Position numbers and translations under genes: made by a program. DNA of 59,820 nucleotides. Source: Paracoccaceae bacterium. GTDB taxonomy: Bacteria; Pseudomonadota; Alphaproteobacteria; Rhodobacterales; Rhodobacteraceae. The DNA lies in the NCBI GenBank assembly GCA_902534325.1, contig CACAPQ010000011.1:1-59820 (forward strand), read 5' to 3'. Below, one piece after another: positions 26,833 to 36,163 of this stretch; positions within the stretch are counted from its first letter, which is position 1, and every line of letters starts with the position of its first letter. A model generated the notes under the pieces. It saw only the letters and a list, made by a program, of their open reading frames with translations. It was not told the origin of the DNA and did not search any database.

Positions 26833-29800
26833 TTATTCAGCCGGAATTGCTCCCTTATCAAAAGAAATTGGATGGGAAATTTTATTAAGCATTTCTTTTG
26901 GACAAATCTGGATAAAGTTATTTACCTCAATATCCCAGTTGCGTAAAATTTCCTGAGCTCTTCGACTTTCTGTCTCAACAGCGTGTTTTTCCACCAAACT
27001 TCTCAACTCTTTTTTCCAGTAATCAACTTGAACTCTTGCCGTGACAATCGACTCCATGTTCATAACTTCTTCTGCTTGGTTTTCTGGGTCATAAATATAA
27101 GCCATTCCACCTGTCATACCCGCACCAAAATTAGCACCAATACTTCCAAGAATAACCGCCACTCCTCCCGTCATATATTCACACCCATTCGACCCACAAC
27201 CCTCTACAACAACCTTTGCGCCCGAGTTTCTTACTGCAAAACGCTCTCCTGCACGTCCGGAAGCAAATAAAAATCCATCCGTTGCTCCGTACAAAACGGT
27301 ATTGCCGATGATAGTATTGTCCGCCGCTGTTAATGGACTTATCATTGGCGGTCTAATGACTATTGTACCACCAGATAAGCCCTTTCCTACGTAGTCATTT
27401 GCATCGCCTGAAATTTCTAACTTCAAACCTGGAGCGGCAAAAGCTCCTAATGCTTGACCGGCGGACCCTGTCAGCTTAACAACCAAATGATCTTCTTGCA
27501 GCGAATTTCGCATTCCAAATCTTTGTACGATTTCACTTGATGTCCGAGTTCCAACCGTTCTATGCGTATTTTGAATTGCATAAGAAAGTTGCATTTTTTC
27601 ACCATCTTTCAAAAATCTCTCTGCATCACGTACAATTTCTTTATCTAATGTTTCGGAAACTTCATTTCTTGCCCGAGACCTATCATATGAAATGCTATCA
27701 GCCCCATCTACGGTTATTAGTAAAGGGTTCAAGTCAAGATCATCAAGATGGTCGGAACCTCTACTTACTTGGCCAAGCAAATCAGCACGACCAATAATTT
27801 CATCTACACTGCGCGCACCTATTTCTGCTAAAATTTCTCTAACTTCCTGAGCATAGAAAGTAATAAGGTTAACGACTTTGTTAGCATTACCAGTAAATTT
27901 TTCGCGCAAACTTTCATCTTGAGTACAAACTCCTACTGGGCAAGTATTTGACTGGCATTGACGAACCATAATACATCCCATAGCTATTAAGGCCGCCGTA
28001 CCTATACCAAATTCTTCGGCACCCATCATGGCAGCCATTACTATATCACGCCCCGTCCGCAAGCCACCATCAGTTCTAAGTGTGATCCTTTCTCGTAGGT
28101 TATTCATAGCTAATACCTGATGGGCTTCCGTGAGTCCCATTTCCCAAGGTAAACCGGCAAATTTTATTGATGTCGCAGGGGAGGCACCAGTCCCTCCATT
28201 ATGACCTGAAATTAAAATAACGTCAGCTTCAGCCTTAGCTACACCAGCGGCTATCGTTCCAACACCAGAAGCAGCAACCAGTTTTACCGTAACTTTGCAT
28301 CTTGGGTTTATTTGCTTCAGATCATAAATCAGCTGCGCAAGATCTTCTATGGAATAAATATCATGATGCGGTGGTGGCGAGATCAAAGTCACTCCTTTAG
28401 TCGAGTGCCTTAATCGAGCTATCAAATCTGTTACCTTCATTCCTGGAAGTTGGCCACCTTCACCTGGTTTGGCGCCTTGGGCCACTTTTATTTCCAATTC
28501 CTCACACTGATTGAGATATTCCGCAGTAACGCCAAAACGACCAGAAGCAACTTGTTTAATTTTTGCCGATGGGTTGTCACCATTTGGCTCTGGATGGAAG
28601 TGTGCAGGATCTTCACCACCCTCACCACTATCCGATTTTGCCCCAATTCTATTCATCGCAACATTAAGCGTTTTATGAGCTTCAGGGCTAAGTGCTCCCA
28701 AAGACATACCAGGTGTCACGAACCGCTTGCGAATGGATGTTATACTTTCAACATCCTCCAATGGTATCGGCTCACCTAACGGCTTTATAGCTAAGAGATC
28801 TCGCAAATGAATAGGCGGGTTAGATTGCATTCGATTTGAATACTGCCTCCACAAATCATAGCTTGCTCTGTTGCATGCTGTTTGCATCATATGCATGGTT
28901 TGTGCTTCCCAGGCATGTGTTTCACCCGTTTTTCTTGATTTATAAAATCCACCAATCGGTAAAACATCTTGTCCAAACCAACCAAGCTTATGAATTTCAA
29001 TTGCTTTTTGCTGGATTCCATGGACACCAATACCTGATATCCTACTCATTAGCCCAGGGAAGTATTCAGCACACATTGCACGAGACAGGCCGACAGCCTC
29101 AAAATTCAAGCCTCCTCTATATGATGAAACAACAGAAATACCCATTTTCGCCATTATTTTGAGTAATCCCTGGTCAATAGCCTCTTTATAACGTCGGGTA
29201 GCTTCCGTTAAAGGACCTCTCAATAATCCACGCTCAATTCGATCCGCGATTGTGTCTTCCGCCAAATATGCATTTACAACAGTTGCACCCGCGCCGATTA
29301 AAACGGCAAAATAGTGCGGGTCAATGCATTCAGCAGATCTAACATTCAATGAACAAAATGTTCGCAAGCCCTTTCTAGTCAAATGACTATGAACTGCGGA
29401 GGTTGCCAGTATCATAGGTACAGCAACTTTTGTTTCAGTAGAAAGCTGATCTGACAACACTAAATGACCTGCACCCGATCTAACAGCATCTTCTGCCTCG
29501 GATCGTATGCGCTCCAGCTCAACCTGTAATACCCCTTGCTCTGAGTTTACGTCAAATGTGCAGTCTATTTCGACTAAATCAGCATTAAATTGCTTCTTTA
29601 GTGCTTGCCATTGTGAATTCCCAACAAAAGGACTATCTAAAACCAATATTTCTGTTTGAGTGCTGCTCTCATCCAAAACATTCTTTAAATTACCAAATCG
29701 TGTCTTCAGTGACATCACGCGATATTCGCGCAAACTGTCAATTGGTGGGTTAGTAACTTGTGAAAAATTTTGCCGGAAGTAGTGACTGAGTGGCCTGTAC

Positions 29801-31404
29801 TTTTTTGATAGAACCGCACTTGGTGTATCATCCCCCATTGACGCTAACGTTTCTTTAGCATCTTCGACCATTGGCGCTAAAATTTGTTCAATTTCTTCAA
29901 TTGAATAGCCTGCTGCTATTTGTCTCTTTCTAAGCTGATTTCCTGAAAAGACAGCCTTTTCAGTAACTTTTGACAGCACTTTATCAAGATCAGTTATCTT
30001 GCTTACCCAATCTCCGAAGGGCTGACTTTCTGCTAATTTGTTTTTTATTTCTTTATCATGAAATAGGCGGCCCTCTTCCATGTCAACCGCCAAAAGTTGC
30101 CCAGGACCAAGAGCTCCTTTTTCTCTAATTGTTGACTCATCAGTCGGCACCATACCAACCTCAGAACCAGCAATTAAAAGACCATCACCAGTCACAACAT
30201 AACGCATTGGTCGTAGACCGTTTCGGTCTAGTCCAGCACAAACCCAACGACCATCAGTCATTGCTAAAGCGGCTGGGCCGTCCCAAGGTTCCATAATAGA
30301 ATTACAATAGGAATACATATCACGCCATTTTTTTGGCAGCTCTTTTGCTTGATTTGACCAACTTTCAGGCACTAACATTGTCTTAGCCATTGGCGCATTA
30401 CGACCAGCACGTACAAGAACTTCAAAAACAGCATCCAGCGCTGCAGAATCGGAAGCACCGCCAGGAATGATGGGCTTTATATCATCAGCTAATGGCCCAA
30501 AGGCATTCGAAGCCATGCGAATTTCATGACTTTTCATCCAGTTTGTATTCCCCTTTAACGTATTTATTTCACCGTTATGGGCAAGCATTCTGAAAGGTTG
30601 AGCCAACCACCATTGAGGAAAAGTATTTGTAGAATAACGCTGATGATAGATAGCGAATGCACTTTCAAACCTTTCATCCATCAAATCAGGATAAAATACT
30701 GCGACTTGTTCCGCTAACATCATTCCTTTATATATAATAGACCTGCACGATATAGACGCTAGGTATAAATCCGTAATACCTGCTTCAGCTACCGATTTTT
30801 CTATCCTACGTCGAATAACGTACAGTTCTCGCTCAAAGGTTACTTCATCGACACCCTTTGAGTTTGAAATAAGAATTTGTTCAATCTCGGGTCTTGTAGC
30901 ATTAGCTTTTTCACCAAGACATCCGACTTCAACAGGAACGTGCCGCCACCCATAGATATAATAACCCATACGAAGTACTTCGGACTCGACGATTGTCCTG
31001 CAAGTTTCCTGTGCTCCAAAATCGGTTCTAGGTAAAAAAACCTGACCAACAGCAATTAATTCATCAAGTCGTGGTTCATGTCCGGTACGCCTAATTTGAT
31101 CGTAAAAAAATGGTACTGGGATTTGGATGTGAATGCCTGCCCCATCCCCAGTTTTACCATCTGCATCGACCGCTCCTCTATGCCAAATAGCTTTTAATGC
31201 ATCTATACCGTTTTCAACTACTTTTCTATTAGGCTTTCCGTCTAATGAAACGACCAAACCCACACCACAAGACGCATGCTCCATATCTTCTCGATACAGA
31301 CTATTTTTTGACATCCAGTTTCGTTTTTCATTTTCTGCTTTAACCCATTTTTCACCGTATGGAATTTTTTCAAAGCTTTCAAAATTACTTTTTTCTGATT
31401 TCAT
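26833..31404 (-). CDS. gltB: Glutamate synthase (NADPH) large subunit
   Basis: A 1523-residue enzyme. The amidotransferase nucleophile is Cys46 in HASCGVGLV, so about 45 residues are a propeptide removed to expose the cysteine. Then come the glutaminase domain (HQRYSTNTFPQWWLAQPFR, AHNGEINTL), a central domain, the FMN-binding synthase domain (SGEGGEDPAHF, ISGHNGGTGASP) and the 3Fe-4S cluster motif CIMVRQCQSNTCPVGVC. The glycine-rich GXGXG beta-helix ends it. With GltD it makes two glutamates from glutamine and 2-oxoglutarate. It follows gltD after 46 bp; transcription runs gltD then gltB. Confidence 0.98.
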   Translation of the reverse strand: MKSEKSNFESFEKIPYGEKWVKAENEKRNWMSKNSLYREDMEHASCGVGLVVSLDGKPNRKVVENGIDALKAIWHRGAVDADGKTGDGAGIHIQIPVPFFYDQIRRTGHEPRLDELIAVGQVFLPRTDFGAQETCRTIVESEVLRMGYYIYGWRHVPVEVGCLGEKANATRPEIEQILISNSKGVDEVTFERELYVIRRRIEKSVAEAGITDLYLASISCRSIIYKGMMLAEQVAVFYPDLMDERFESAFAIYHQRYSTNTFPQWWLAQPFRMLAHNGEINTLKGNTNWMKSHEIRMASNAFGPLADDIKPIIPGGASDSAALDAVFEVLVRAGRNAPMAKTMLVPESWSNQAKELPKKWRDMYSYCNSIMEPWDGPAALAMTDGRWVCAGLDRNGLRPMRYVVTGDGLLIAGSEVGMVPTDESTIREKGALGPGQLLAVDMEEGRLFHDKEIKNKLAESQPFGDWVSKITDLDKVLSKVTEKAVFSGNQLRKRQIAAGYSIEEIEQILAPMVEDAKETLASMGDDTPSAVLSKKYRPLSHYFRQNFSQVTNPPIDSLREYRVMSLKTRFGNLKNVLDESSTQTEILVLDSPFVGNSQWQALKKQFNADLVEIDCTFDVNSEQGVLQVELERIRSEAEDAVRSGAGHLVLSDQLSTETKVAVPMILATSAVHSHLTRKGLRTFCSLNVRSAECIDPHYFAVLIGAGATVVNAYLAEDTIADRIERGLLRGPLTEATRRYKEAIDQGLLKIMAKMGISVVSSYRGGLNFEAVGLSRAMCAEYFPGLMSRISGIGVHGIQQKAIEIHKLGWFGQDVLPIGGFYKSRKTGETHAWEAQTMHMMQTACNRASYDLWRQYSNRMQSNPPIHLRDLLAIKPLGEPIPLEDVESITSIRKRFVTPGMSLGALSPEAHKTLNVAMNRIGAKSDSGEGGEDPAHFHPEPNGDNPSAKIKQVASGRFGVTAEYLNQCEELEIKVAQGAKPGEGGQLPGMKVTDLIARLRHSTKGVTLISPPPHHDIYSIEDLAQLIYDLKQINPRCKVTVKLVAASGVGTIAAGVAKAEADVILISGHNGGTGASPATSIKFAGLPWEMGLTEAHQVLAMNNLRERITLRTDGGLRTGRDIVMAAMMGAEEFGIGTAALIAMGCIMVRQCQSNTCPVGVCTQDESLREKFTGNANKVVNLITFYAQEVREILAEIGARSVDEIIGRADLLGQVSRGSDHLDDLDLNPLLITVDGADSISYDRSRARNEVSETLDKEIVRDAERFLKDGEKMQLSYAIQNTHRTVGTRTSSEIVQRFGMRNSLQEDHLVVKLTGSAGQALGAFAAPGLKLEISGDANDYVGKGLSGGTIVIRPPMISPLTAADNTIIGNTVLYGATDGFLFASGRAGERFAVRNSGAKVVVEGCGSNGCEYMTGGVAVILGSIGANFGAGMTGGMAYIYDPENQAEEVMNMESIVTARVQVDYWKKELRSLVEKHAVETESRRAQEILRNWDIEVNNFIQICPKEMLNKISHPISFDKGAIPAE

Positions 31405-31450
31405 GATTAAGTGTTCCAGTGTTTCTCTTTTTTATTCAAAAATACTAGCT

Positions 31451-32926
31451 TTATTCGGCGGCAATTACTTTTGTCGCCTCTATTTCACTCAAAATCGCAT
31501 TTGCTGTTTCTCGCCCATCTTTAATTGCCCAAACAACTAAAGACGCACCTCTAACGATATCGCCGACAGCATACACGTTTTCTAAATTTGTTTTTCCTGT
31601 CTCGTACTCAACTTTTATAGTACCCCAACGAGAAACAGGAAGATCAGGCTGATCCCAAAGTGTAGGAAGATCTTCTGGCTCAAAACCTAGTGCCTCAATT
31701 ACTAAATCTGCTTCTTCCAAATACTCAGAGCCAATGATTTCTTCTGGAGTTCGGCGCCCAGTTGCATCTGGGTCTCCAAGTCGCATTTTCTGAACAATGA
31801 TGCCCTTCAGGTCACCTTCTTGAGCTTTCAAATTTAATAGATCGGGATTTCTTAAATTAGTTGACAAACCTTTAGGTGAGGTGAGCCATTCAAATATTAC
31901 ACTTTCTTCCTCAGCGTTCTGAACTTCTCTTTGTGAACCAGGCATATTTGCCCTATCTCGCCTATACAAACACTTTACTGAAGTAGCTCCCTGTCTTACC
32001 GCAGTACGAACACAATCCATGGCAGTATCACCACCACCAATTACTACAACTTTTTTTCCACCGGCATTAAATGTACCAGTTTCAAATTCTTTAACCCTAT
32101 CGCCAAAACTTAATCTATTAGAAGCAGTCAAATAGTCCAACGCGGCTACTTTACCGTTTAGGTCACCATTTGGAATATCCAGCCCACGTGCTTTGTAAAC
32201 ACCTGTTGCCAATATAACAAAATCATGTTTTTCCCTAATTTCATCAAATGTAATATCTACTCCAACATTTGTATTTAAAACGAATTTTATACCACTGTTT
32301 TCAAGTTGTTCATTCCGCCGCATCACAACGTCTTTTTCCAATTTAAATCCTGGTATTCCATAAGTTAGAAGTCCACCTGCTCTATCGTAGCGGTCATAGA
32401 TAGTTACATCTAAACCTTCCTGCCTAAGCCTATCTGCTGCAGCCAAACCGCCAGGGCCAGCACCTATTATCCCGACGCTTTTATCAACACTGTTACTAGG
32501 TGTATTGACTTTCACCCAACCTTCTTCCCAAGCGGTATCTGTTATATATTTTTCGATAGCTCCTATTGTTACAGTCTCATGACCCGATTGCTCAATAACG
32601 CAATTGCCCTCACACAGGCGATCTTGAGGACAAATTCTTCCACATATTTCTGGAAAGGTGTTTGTTGCCTGGCTTGCTTCATAAGCTTCCTGCAGTCGCC
32701 CCTCTGCTGTAAGTTTAAGCCAGTCGGGAATATTATTATGAAGTGGACAGTGGGATTGACAGTACGGTACACCGCATTGACTGCAGCGACTTGCCTGTTC
32801 CTCTGCTTTAGAGCCAGCAAATTCTGAGTAGATTTCTAAAAAATCTTTATTGCGTGTACTAGCAATACGCTTTTCAGGCATCTGCCTTTCAAAATTTACA
32901 AATTTCAACATTGGTTGCTTTGCCAC
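31451..32926 (-). CDS. gltD: Glutamate synthase small subunit
   Basis: A 491-residue flavoprotein that takes electrons from NADPH to GltB. Cysteine motifs for two 4Fe-4S clusters are in the N-terminal third (CSQCGVPYCQSHCP and CGRICPQDRLCEGNCV). The FAD motif is GIIGAGPGGLAAADRL, and the NADPH-binding region is VVIGGGDTAMDC. The start is a GTG with GGAG about 7 bp ahead; an ATG five codons further in lacks a better site. First gene of the gltDB unit, divergent from uppP across a 212-bp gap. Confidence 0.97.
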   Translation of the reverse strand: MAKQPMLKFVNFERQMPEKRIASTRNKDFLEIYSEFAGSKAEEQASRCSQCGVPYCQSHCPLHNNIPDWLKLTAEGRLQEAYEASQATNTFPEICGRICPQDRLCEGNCVIEQSGHETVTIGAIEKYITDTAWEEGWVKVNTPSNSVDKSVGIIGAGPGGLAAADRLRQEGLDVTIYDRYDRAGGLLTYGIPGFKLEKDVVMRRNEQLENSGIKFVLNTNVGVDITFDEIREKHDFVILATGVYKARGLDIPNGDLNGKVAALDYLTASNRLSFGDRVKEFETGTFNAGGKKVVVIGGGDTAMDCVRTAVRQGATSVKCLYRRDRANMPGSQREVQNAEEESVIFEWLTSPKGLSTNLRNPDLLNLKAQEGDLKGIIVQKMRLGDPDATGRRTPEEIIGSEYLEEADLVIEALGFEPEDLPTLWDQPDLPVSRWGTIKVEYETGKTNLENVYAVGDIVRGASLVVWAIKDGRETANAILSEIEATKVIAAE

Positions 32927-33069
32927 TGTTGGTCTCCATTTTCCTTAAACCGCTCTCATATACTAGTTTATTTTAAAAGAAAAGGCAGTATTAATGACCT
33001 ATTAAATAAAAAAAATCATCCTTTCTCAATTATAGGTATAAAAATAGTTTAATTTAGGTCCGTTCCGGA

Positions 33070-33075
33070 TATAAT
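33070..33075 (+). promoter_or_regulatory. Candidate -10 element for uppP
   Basis: A consensus TATAAT lies 63 bp before the uppP start. The region 17 bp upstream (GTTTAA) is a poor -35, so confidence is limited. The remainder of the 212-bp gltD-uppP gap is AT-rich; a gltD promoter must be there but I cannot place it. Confidence 0.35.
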
Positions 33076-33138
33076 TTAAAAATGCTATCCTTTATTTTTT
33101 AGTGTATAGATCAGATTATTCAGAACGGGTTTTTTAAG

Positions 33139-33945
33139 ATGGAATTGCTCAACGTCATTTTTTTATCGTTGATTCAAGGTATTACAGAATTTTTGCCAGT
33201 ATCTTCGAGTGCTCATCTTATTTTATTTCCAACATTTAGTGGAAATAAAGACCAAGGACTTTTAATTGATATTTCTGTTCACCTTGGAAGCCTGATTGCC
33301 GTAACAACATTTTTCTGGACCGATGTAAGAACCATTACAGCGAGCGCTATTAAGTTATTTTCCGGAAATTTAAATGATCCCAATAGAAATTTAGCAGTCT
33401 ACTTAGTTGTAGCAACGATTCCCGCAATGGTTTTGGGCGCTACGTTAAAATACACAGGCCTTTACGATTATATTAGAGAAAGTACCCTTATAATTGGCAT
33501 AGCTATGGTGGGTTTTGGTATTTTATTGTGGTTCTCCGACAAGAAGGAGCAAGTCAATGTGAAGATATCTGATTGGACGATTAGACACGCCCTTATACTA
33601 GGATTTTGGCAGATGCTCGCGTTAATTCCCGGTACGTCAAGATCCGGAATAACAATTACAGGTGCTCGCTTTTTAAACTATGATAGGTCAAGCGCGATAA
33701 AAATATCGATGCTTATGTCGATACCTATAATAATTGCAGCTGCTACTCTAGAATTTTATTCTTTAGGTTTTGAAAACATTTCAATAAACTGGCTTGAGAT
33801 AGTTTTAGCAATAACTATCTCCGCACTGGCGGCTTTCGGTGCTCTAAGTTTAATGATGCGATTATTAACGACTATTAATTTTACTCCTTATGTTTTATAC
33901 AGAATATTGCTCGGAACTTTTTTAATAATATGGGCTATTATGTAA
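33139..33945 (+). CDS. uppP: Undecaprenyl-diphosphate phosphatase
   Basis: A 268-residue integral membrane protein of the BacA family with about eight hydrophobic segments. The two catalytic motifs are GITEFLPVSSSAHLIL near the N-terminus and PGTSRSGITITGARFL in the second half. It dephosphorylates undecaprenyl diphosphate to recycle the lipid carrier for peptidoglycan and other envelope polymers. aroQ follows 55 bp downstream on the same strand. Length is normal. Confidence 0.97.
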   Translation: MELLNVIFLSLIQGITEFLPVSSSAHLILFPTFSGNKDQGLLIDISVHLGSLIAVTTFFWTDVRTITASAIKLFSGNLNDPNRNLAVYLVVATIPAMVLGATLKYTGLYDYIRESTLIIGIAMVGFGILLWFSDKKEQVNVKISDWTIRHALILGFWQMLALIPGTSRSGITITGARFLNYDRSSAIKISMLMSIPIIIAAATLEFYSLGFENISINWLEIVLAITISALAAFGALSLMMRLLTTINFTPYVLYRILLGTFLIIWAIM

Positions 33946-34000
33946 TCTTGCACCACTATGAAACTAACCTGAATATCAAAGGACTAAAAAGGATAACCAA

Positions 34001-34444
34001 ATGACCAACACAATATATGTCCTCAATGGCCCCAATATGAATTTATTAGGAAAAAGGCAACCAGAGCTTTATGGCTCCAAAACCTTAAATGATGTGGAAA
34101 AATCATGTAGTGCAATAGCTAATGAAAAAGATTTTAAAATTGATCTACGCCAATCAAATAGCGAAGCAGATTTAATAGATTGGATACATGAGGCAAGAAA
34201 TGTTGCCGCCGGGATTGTAATAAATCCAGCCGCCTACTCACATTCATCTATAGCAATCATGGATGCACTGATGGCGTTTGAGGGACCAGTTATAGAAGTT
34301 CACGTTTCTAACATACATAAGCGGGAAGAATTTCGTCATCACTCTTATGTTTCCCTGAGAGCCGATGGAGTAATAGCAGGCCTTGGGGTAAGAGGTTACG
34401 AATTTGCTGTTATGAAGATATTGGAAATCCTGAAAAGTAAGTAA
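34001..34444 (+). CDS. aroQ: AroQ, type II 3-dehydroquinate dehydratase
   Basis: A 147-residue enzyme of the shikimate pathway. Motifs are [17 protein letters not shown] with the catalytic Arg/Tyr loop, [16 protein letters not shown] with the catalytic His, and [17 protein letters not shown]. It dehydrates 3-dehydroquinate to 3-dehydroshikimate and forms a dodecamer in known examples. AAGGA stands 7 bp before the ATG. pgsA follows after 61 bp. Confidence 0.97.
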   Translation: MTNTIYVLNGPNMNLLGKRQPELYGSKTLNDVEKSCSAIANEKDFKIDLRQSNSEADLIDWIHEARNVAAGIVINPAAYSHSSIAIMDALMAFEGPVIEVHVSNIHKREEFRHHSYVSLRADGVIAGLGVRGYEFAVMKILEILKSK

Positions 34445-34505
34445 CCAGCGGGTTAATATGAACCAATAAATAAATTATAAAATCACTTGATTATAAGAAT
34501 TCAAA

Positions 34506-35126
34506 ATGTGGACAACACCCAACATATTAACAGCTCTAAGATTAATCGCAGCGCCAGCTGTGGCAGTAATGTTTTTATACTTTAATAGGCCATATGCAGA
34601 TTGGTTTGCACTTTTGCTATTTATTGGGGCAGCTATAACGGACTGGTTTGACGGATTTCTTGCAAGAGCTTGGGCTCAGGAAACTAAACTTGGCTCAATG
34701 CTTGACCCGATAGCAGACAAAGCAATGGTTATAATAGCTCTGATGGTCATCGTCGGATATTCAAGCATGTCACCCTGGCTAGTATTGCCAGCCACAGTTA
34801 TAATGTTCAGAGAAGTATTTATTTCAGGACTACGAGAATACTTGGGCGACAAGACAAAGCTTCTCAAGGTAACAAAAATTGCCAAGCTAAAAACTTCTGC
34901 TCAAATGGTAGCTATAGCTATTTTGTTCTCACATGGCGTATTCGAACATTACCACATCACTCTGTTAGCTAAAAACACCACTAGTGCAAAAAATCTGGGT
35001 TTTTTATCTGATGCTATGGTTTATTCTAGTAATTTTGGTCTTGTGTTCCTTTGGCTTGCTGCAGCACTGACATTAATATCAGGCTTCGAATATCTCAAAA
35101 AGTCTTGGCCATATTTAAAAGGTTAA
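34506..35126 (+). CDS. pgsA: PgsA, phosphatidylglycerophosphate synthase
   Basis: A 206-residue membrane CDP-alcohol phosphatidyltransferase. The diagnostic motif D-G-x2-A-R-x8-G-x3-D-x3-D is intact from Asp49 to Asp71 (FDGFLARAW through LDPIADK). Several hydrophobic helices flank it. It joins CDP-diacylglycerol and glycerol-3-phosphate, the committed step to phosphatidylglycerol and cardiolipin. The moaD start follows 2 bp after its stop, as in many alphaproteobacteria. Confidence 0.96.
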   Translation: MWTTPNILTALRLIAAPAVAVMFLYFNRPYADWFALLLFIGAAITDWFDGFLARAWAQETKLGSMLDPIADKAMVIIALMVIVGYSSMSPWLVLPATVIMFREVFISGLREYLGDKTKLLKVTKIAKLKTSAQMVAIAILFSHGVFEHYHITLLAKNTTSAKNLGFLSDAMVYSSNFGLVFLWLAAALTLISGFEYLKKSWPYLKG

Positions 35127-35128
35127 AA

Positions 35129-35377
35129 ATGATAGAAGTAATTTATTTTTCTTGGATAAGAGAAAGAATTGGAAAATCAAGTGAGAGCATTGAAACAAGA
35201 GCAGCAACTGTTATTGAGCTTATTGAAGAGCTTAAGAAAAAGGATGTTCGTTATTCCGAAGTGTTTTCTGATTTAGGCTCTTTTCGAGTTGCTATTAACC
35301 AAGAATTAGCAAATTTTGATGCGTCTATAATTGAAGCCACGGAAATAGCTTTTTTTCCACCTATGACAGGAGGCTAA
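35129..35377 (+). CDS. moaD: MoaD, molybdopterin synthase small subunit
   Basis: An 82-residue ubiquitin-like sulfur carrier ending in FFPPMTGG; the terminal Gly-Gly is thiocarboxylated and donates sulfur to precursor Z. IEVIYFSWIRERIG starts the beta-grasp fold. I use the ATG at 35129. An upstream in-frame start at 35051 would lie wholly within pgsA and add 26 unrelated residues. It is five bases ahead of moaE, its enzyme partner. Confidence 0.94.
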   Translation: MIEVIYFSWIRERIGKSSESIETRAATVIELIEELKKKDVRYSEVFSDLGSFRVAINQELANFDASIIEATEIAFFPPMTGG

Positions 35378-35382
35378 CCCAC

Positions 35383-35826
35383 TTGCATATTTCGGTACAA
35401 AATGAATTTTTTGATTTTTCTAAAGAAATAGAAAATTTCAGTGCAAAGTTGGACAATATCGGAGCTTTGGTAACCTTTACAGGAATTGTACGAGGGCAAA
35501 AATCAAAAACTCTAGATTATATGTTAATCGAGCACTATCCAGGTATGACTGAAGCCCAAATAAAATTGATCGTCGAAGAAACTTTCAAACGCTGGAAAAT
35601 ATGTGACGCGCTTGTAATACATCGTTATGGGAAACTTGAACCAGGCGAACCAATTATGATGATTGCAACAGCAGCCCAGCACCGCAAAGAAGCCTTCGAG
35701 GCAGCCGAATACCTAATGGACTATCTAAAGAGCAGGGCTCCTTTTTGGAAAAAAGAAATATTAAACGGAGAGGAAAAGTGGGTGGAAACAAAAAGTGCAG
35801 ATGCGGCTGCTTTGAACCGTTGGTAG
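35383..35826 (+). CDS. moaE: MoaE, molybdopterin synthase catalytic subunit
   Basis: A 147-residue protein with GALVTFTGIVRG, LIEHYPGM, HRYGKLEPGE and the late KSRAPFWKKEI carrying active-site lysines. With MoaD it inserts two sulfurs into precursor Z to form molybdopterin. The start is a TTG: no ATG occurs in frame for 46 codons, and a perfect AGGAGG lies at 35368-35373, spaced 9 bp. moaA and moaC are not in the window. Confidence 0.95.
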   Translation: MHISVQNEFFDFSKEIENFSAKLDNIGALVTFTGIVRGQKSKTLDYMLIEHYPGMTEAQIKLIVEETFKRWKICDALVIHRYGKLEPGEPIMMIATAAQHRKEAFEAAEYLMDYLKSRAPFWKKEILNGEEKWVETKSADAAALNRW

Positions 35827-35851
35827 TGATTTTGAATCTAAAATTTGAAAG

Positions 35852-36163
35852 TTAGCTTTTTTTCGCTTTTAGAGAAGTTTTCAACTCATCCGTTTCAAGG
35901 CGTGCAGCACGCAAACCATCCATAGCTGCCCCCAATTCAGCCTCTAATTGCGAGATTTTTTTATCAAGTTCTAACTCTCTATTTCTCGCTTTTTCGTTAC
36001 CTTCCTCAGCTTCAAGTAAGGCTGCGGAAATCTTGTTTAAGTCGTTTAAATCCTTTTCAGATACCATATTAAGCCGCTGCAGCAGCCAACGTGAAAGCCA
36101 GCCCAATAAAAAAGTAAGGAACAAAACAATTGCAGCACTAATTATAAATTCTTCTCTATTCAT
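35852..36163 (-). CDS. Small membrane-anchored coiled-coil protein
   Basis: A 103-residue protein I do not recognise by name. Residues about 7-29 form one hydrophobic helix (FIISAAIVLFLTFLLGWLSR). The rest is charged and helical, with a heptad-like run (LDKKISQLEAELGAAMDGL) that predicts a coiled coil, ending in a lysine-rich tail. Its ATG directly abuts the TAA of the OmpA-BON gene (TAAATG), so the two are probably translated together. A joint envelope role is inferred from that coupling alone. Confidence 0.7.
   Translation of the reverse strand: MNREEFIISAAIVLFLTFLLGWLSRWLLQRLNMVSEKDLNDLNKISAALLEAEEGNEKARNRELELDKKISQLEAELGAAMDGLRAARLETDELKTSLKAKKS

Noticed and set aside
27537-29162. Several plus-strand frames of 80-110 codons opposite gltB
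   Set aside because: They lie antisense to conserved glutamate synthase domains and show no protein family features.
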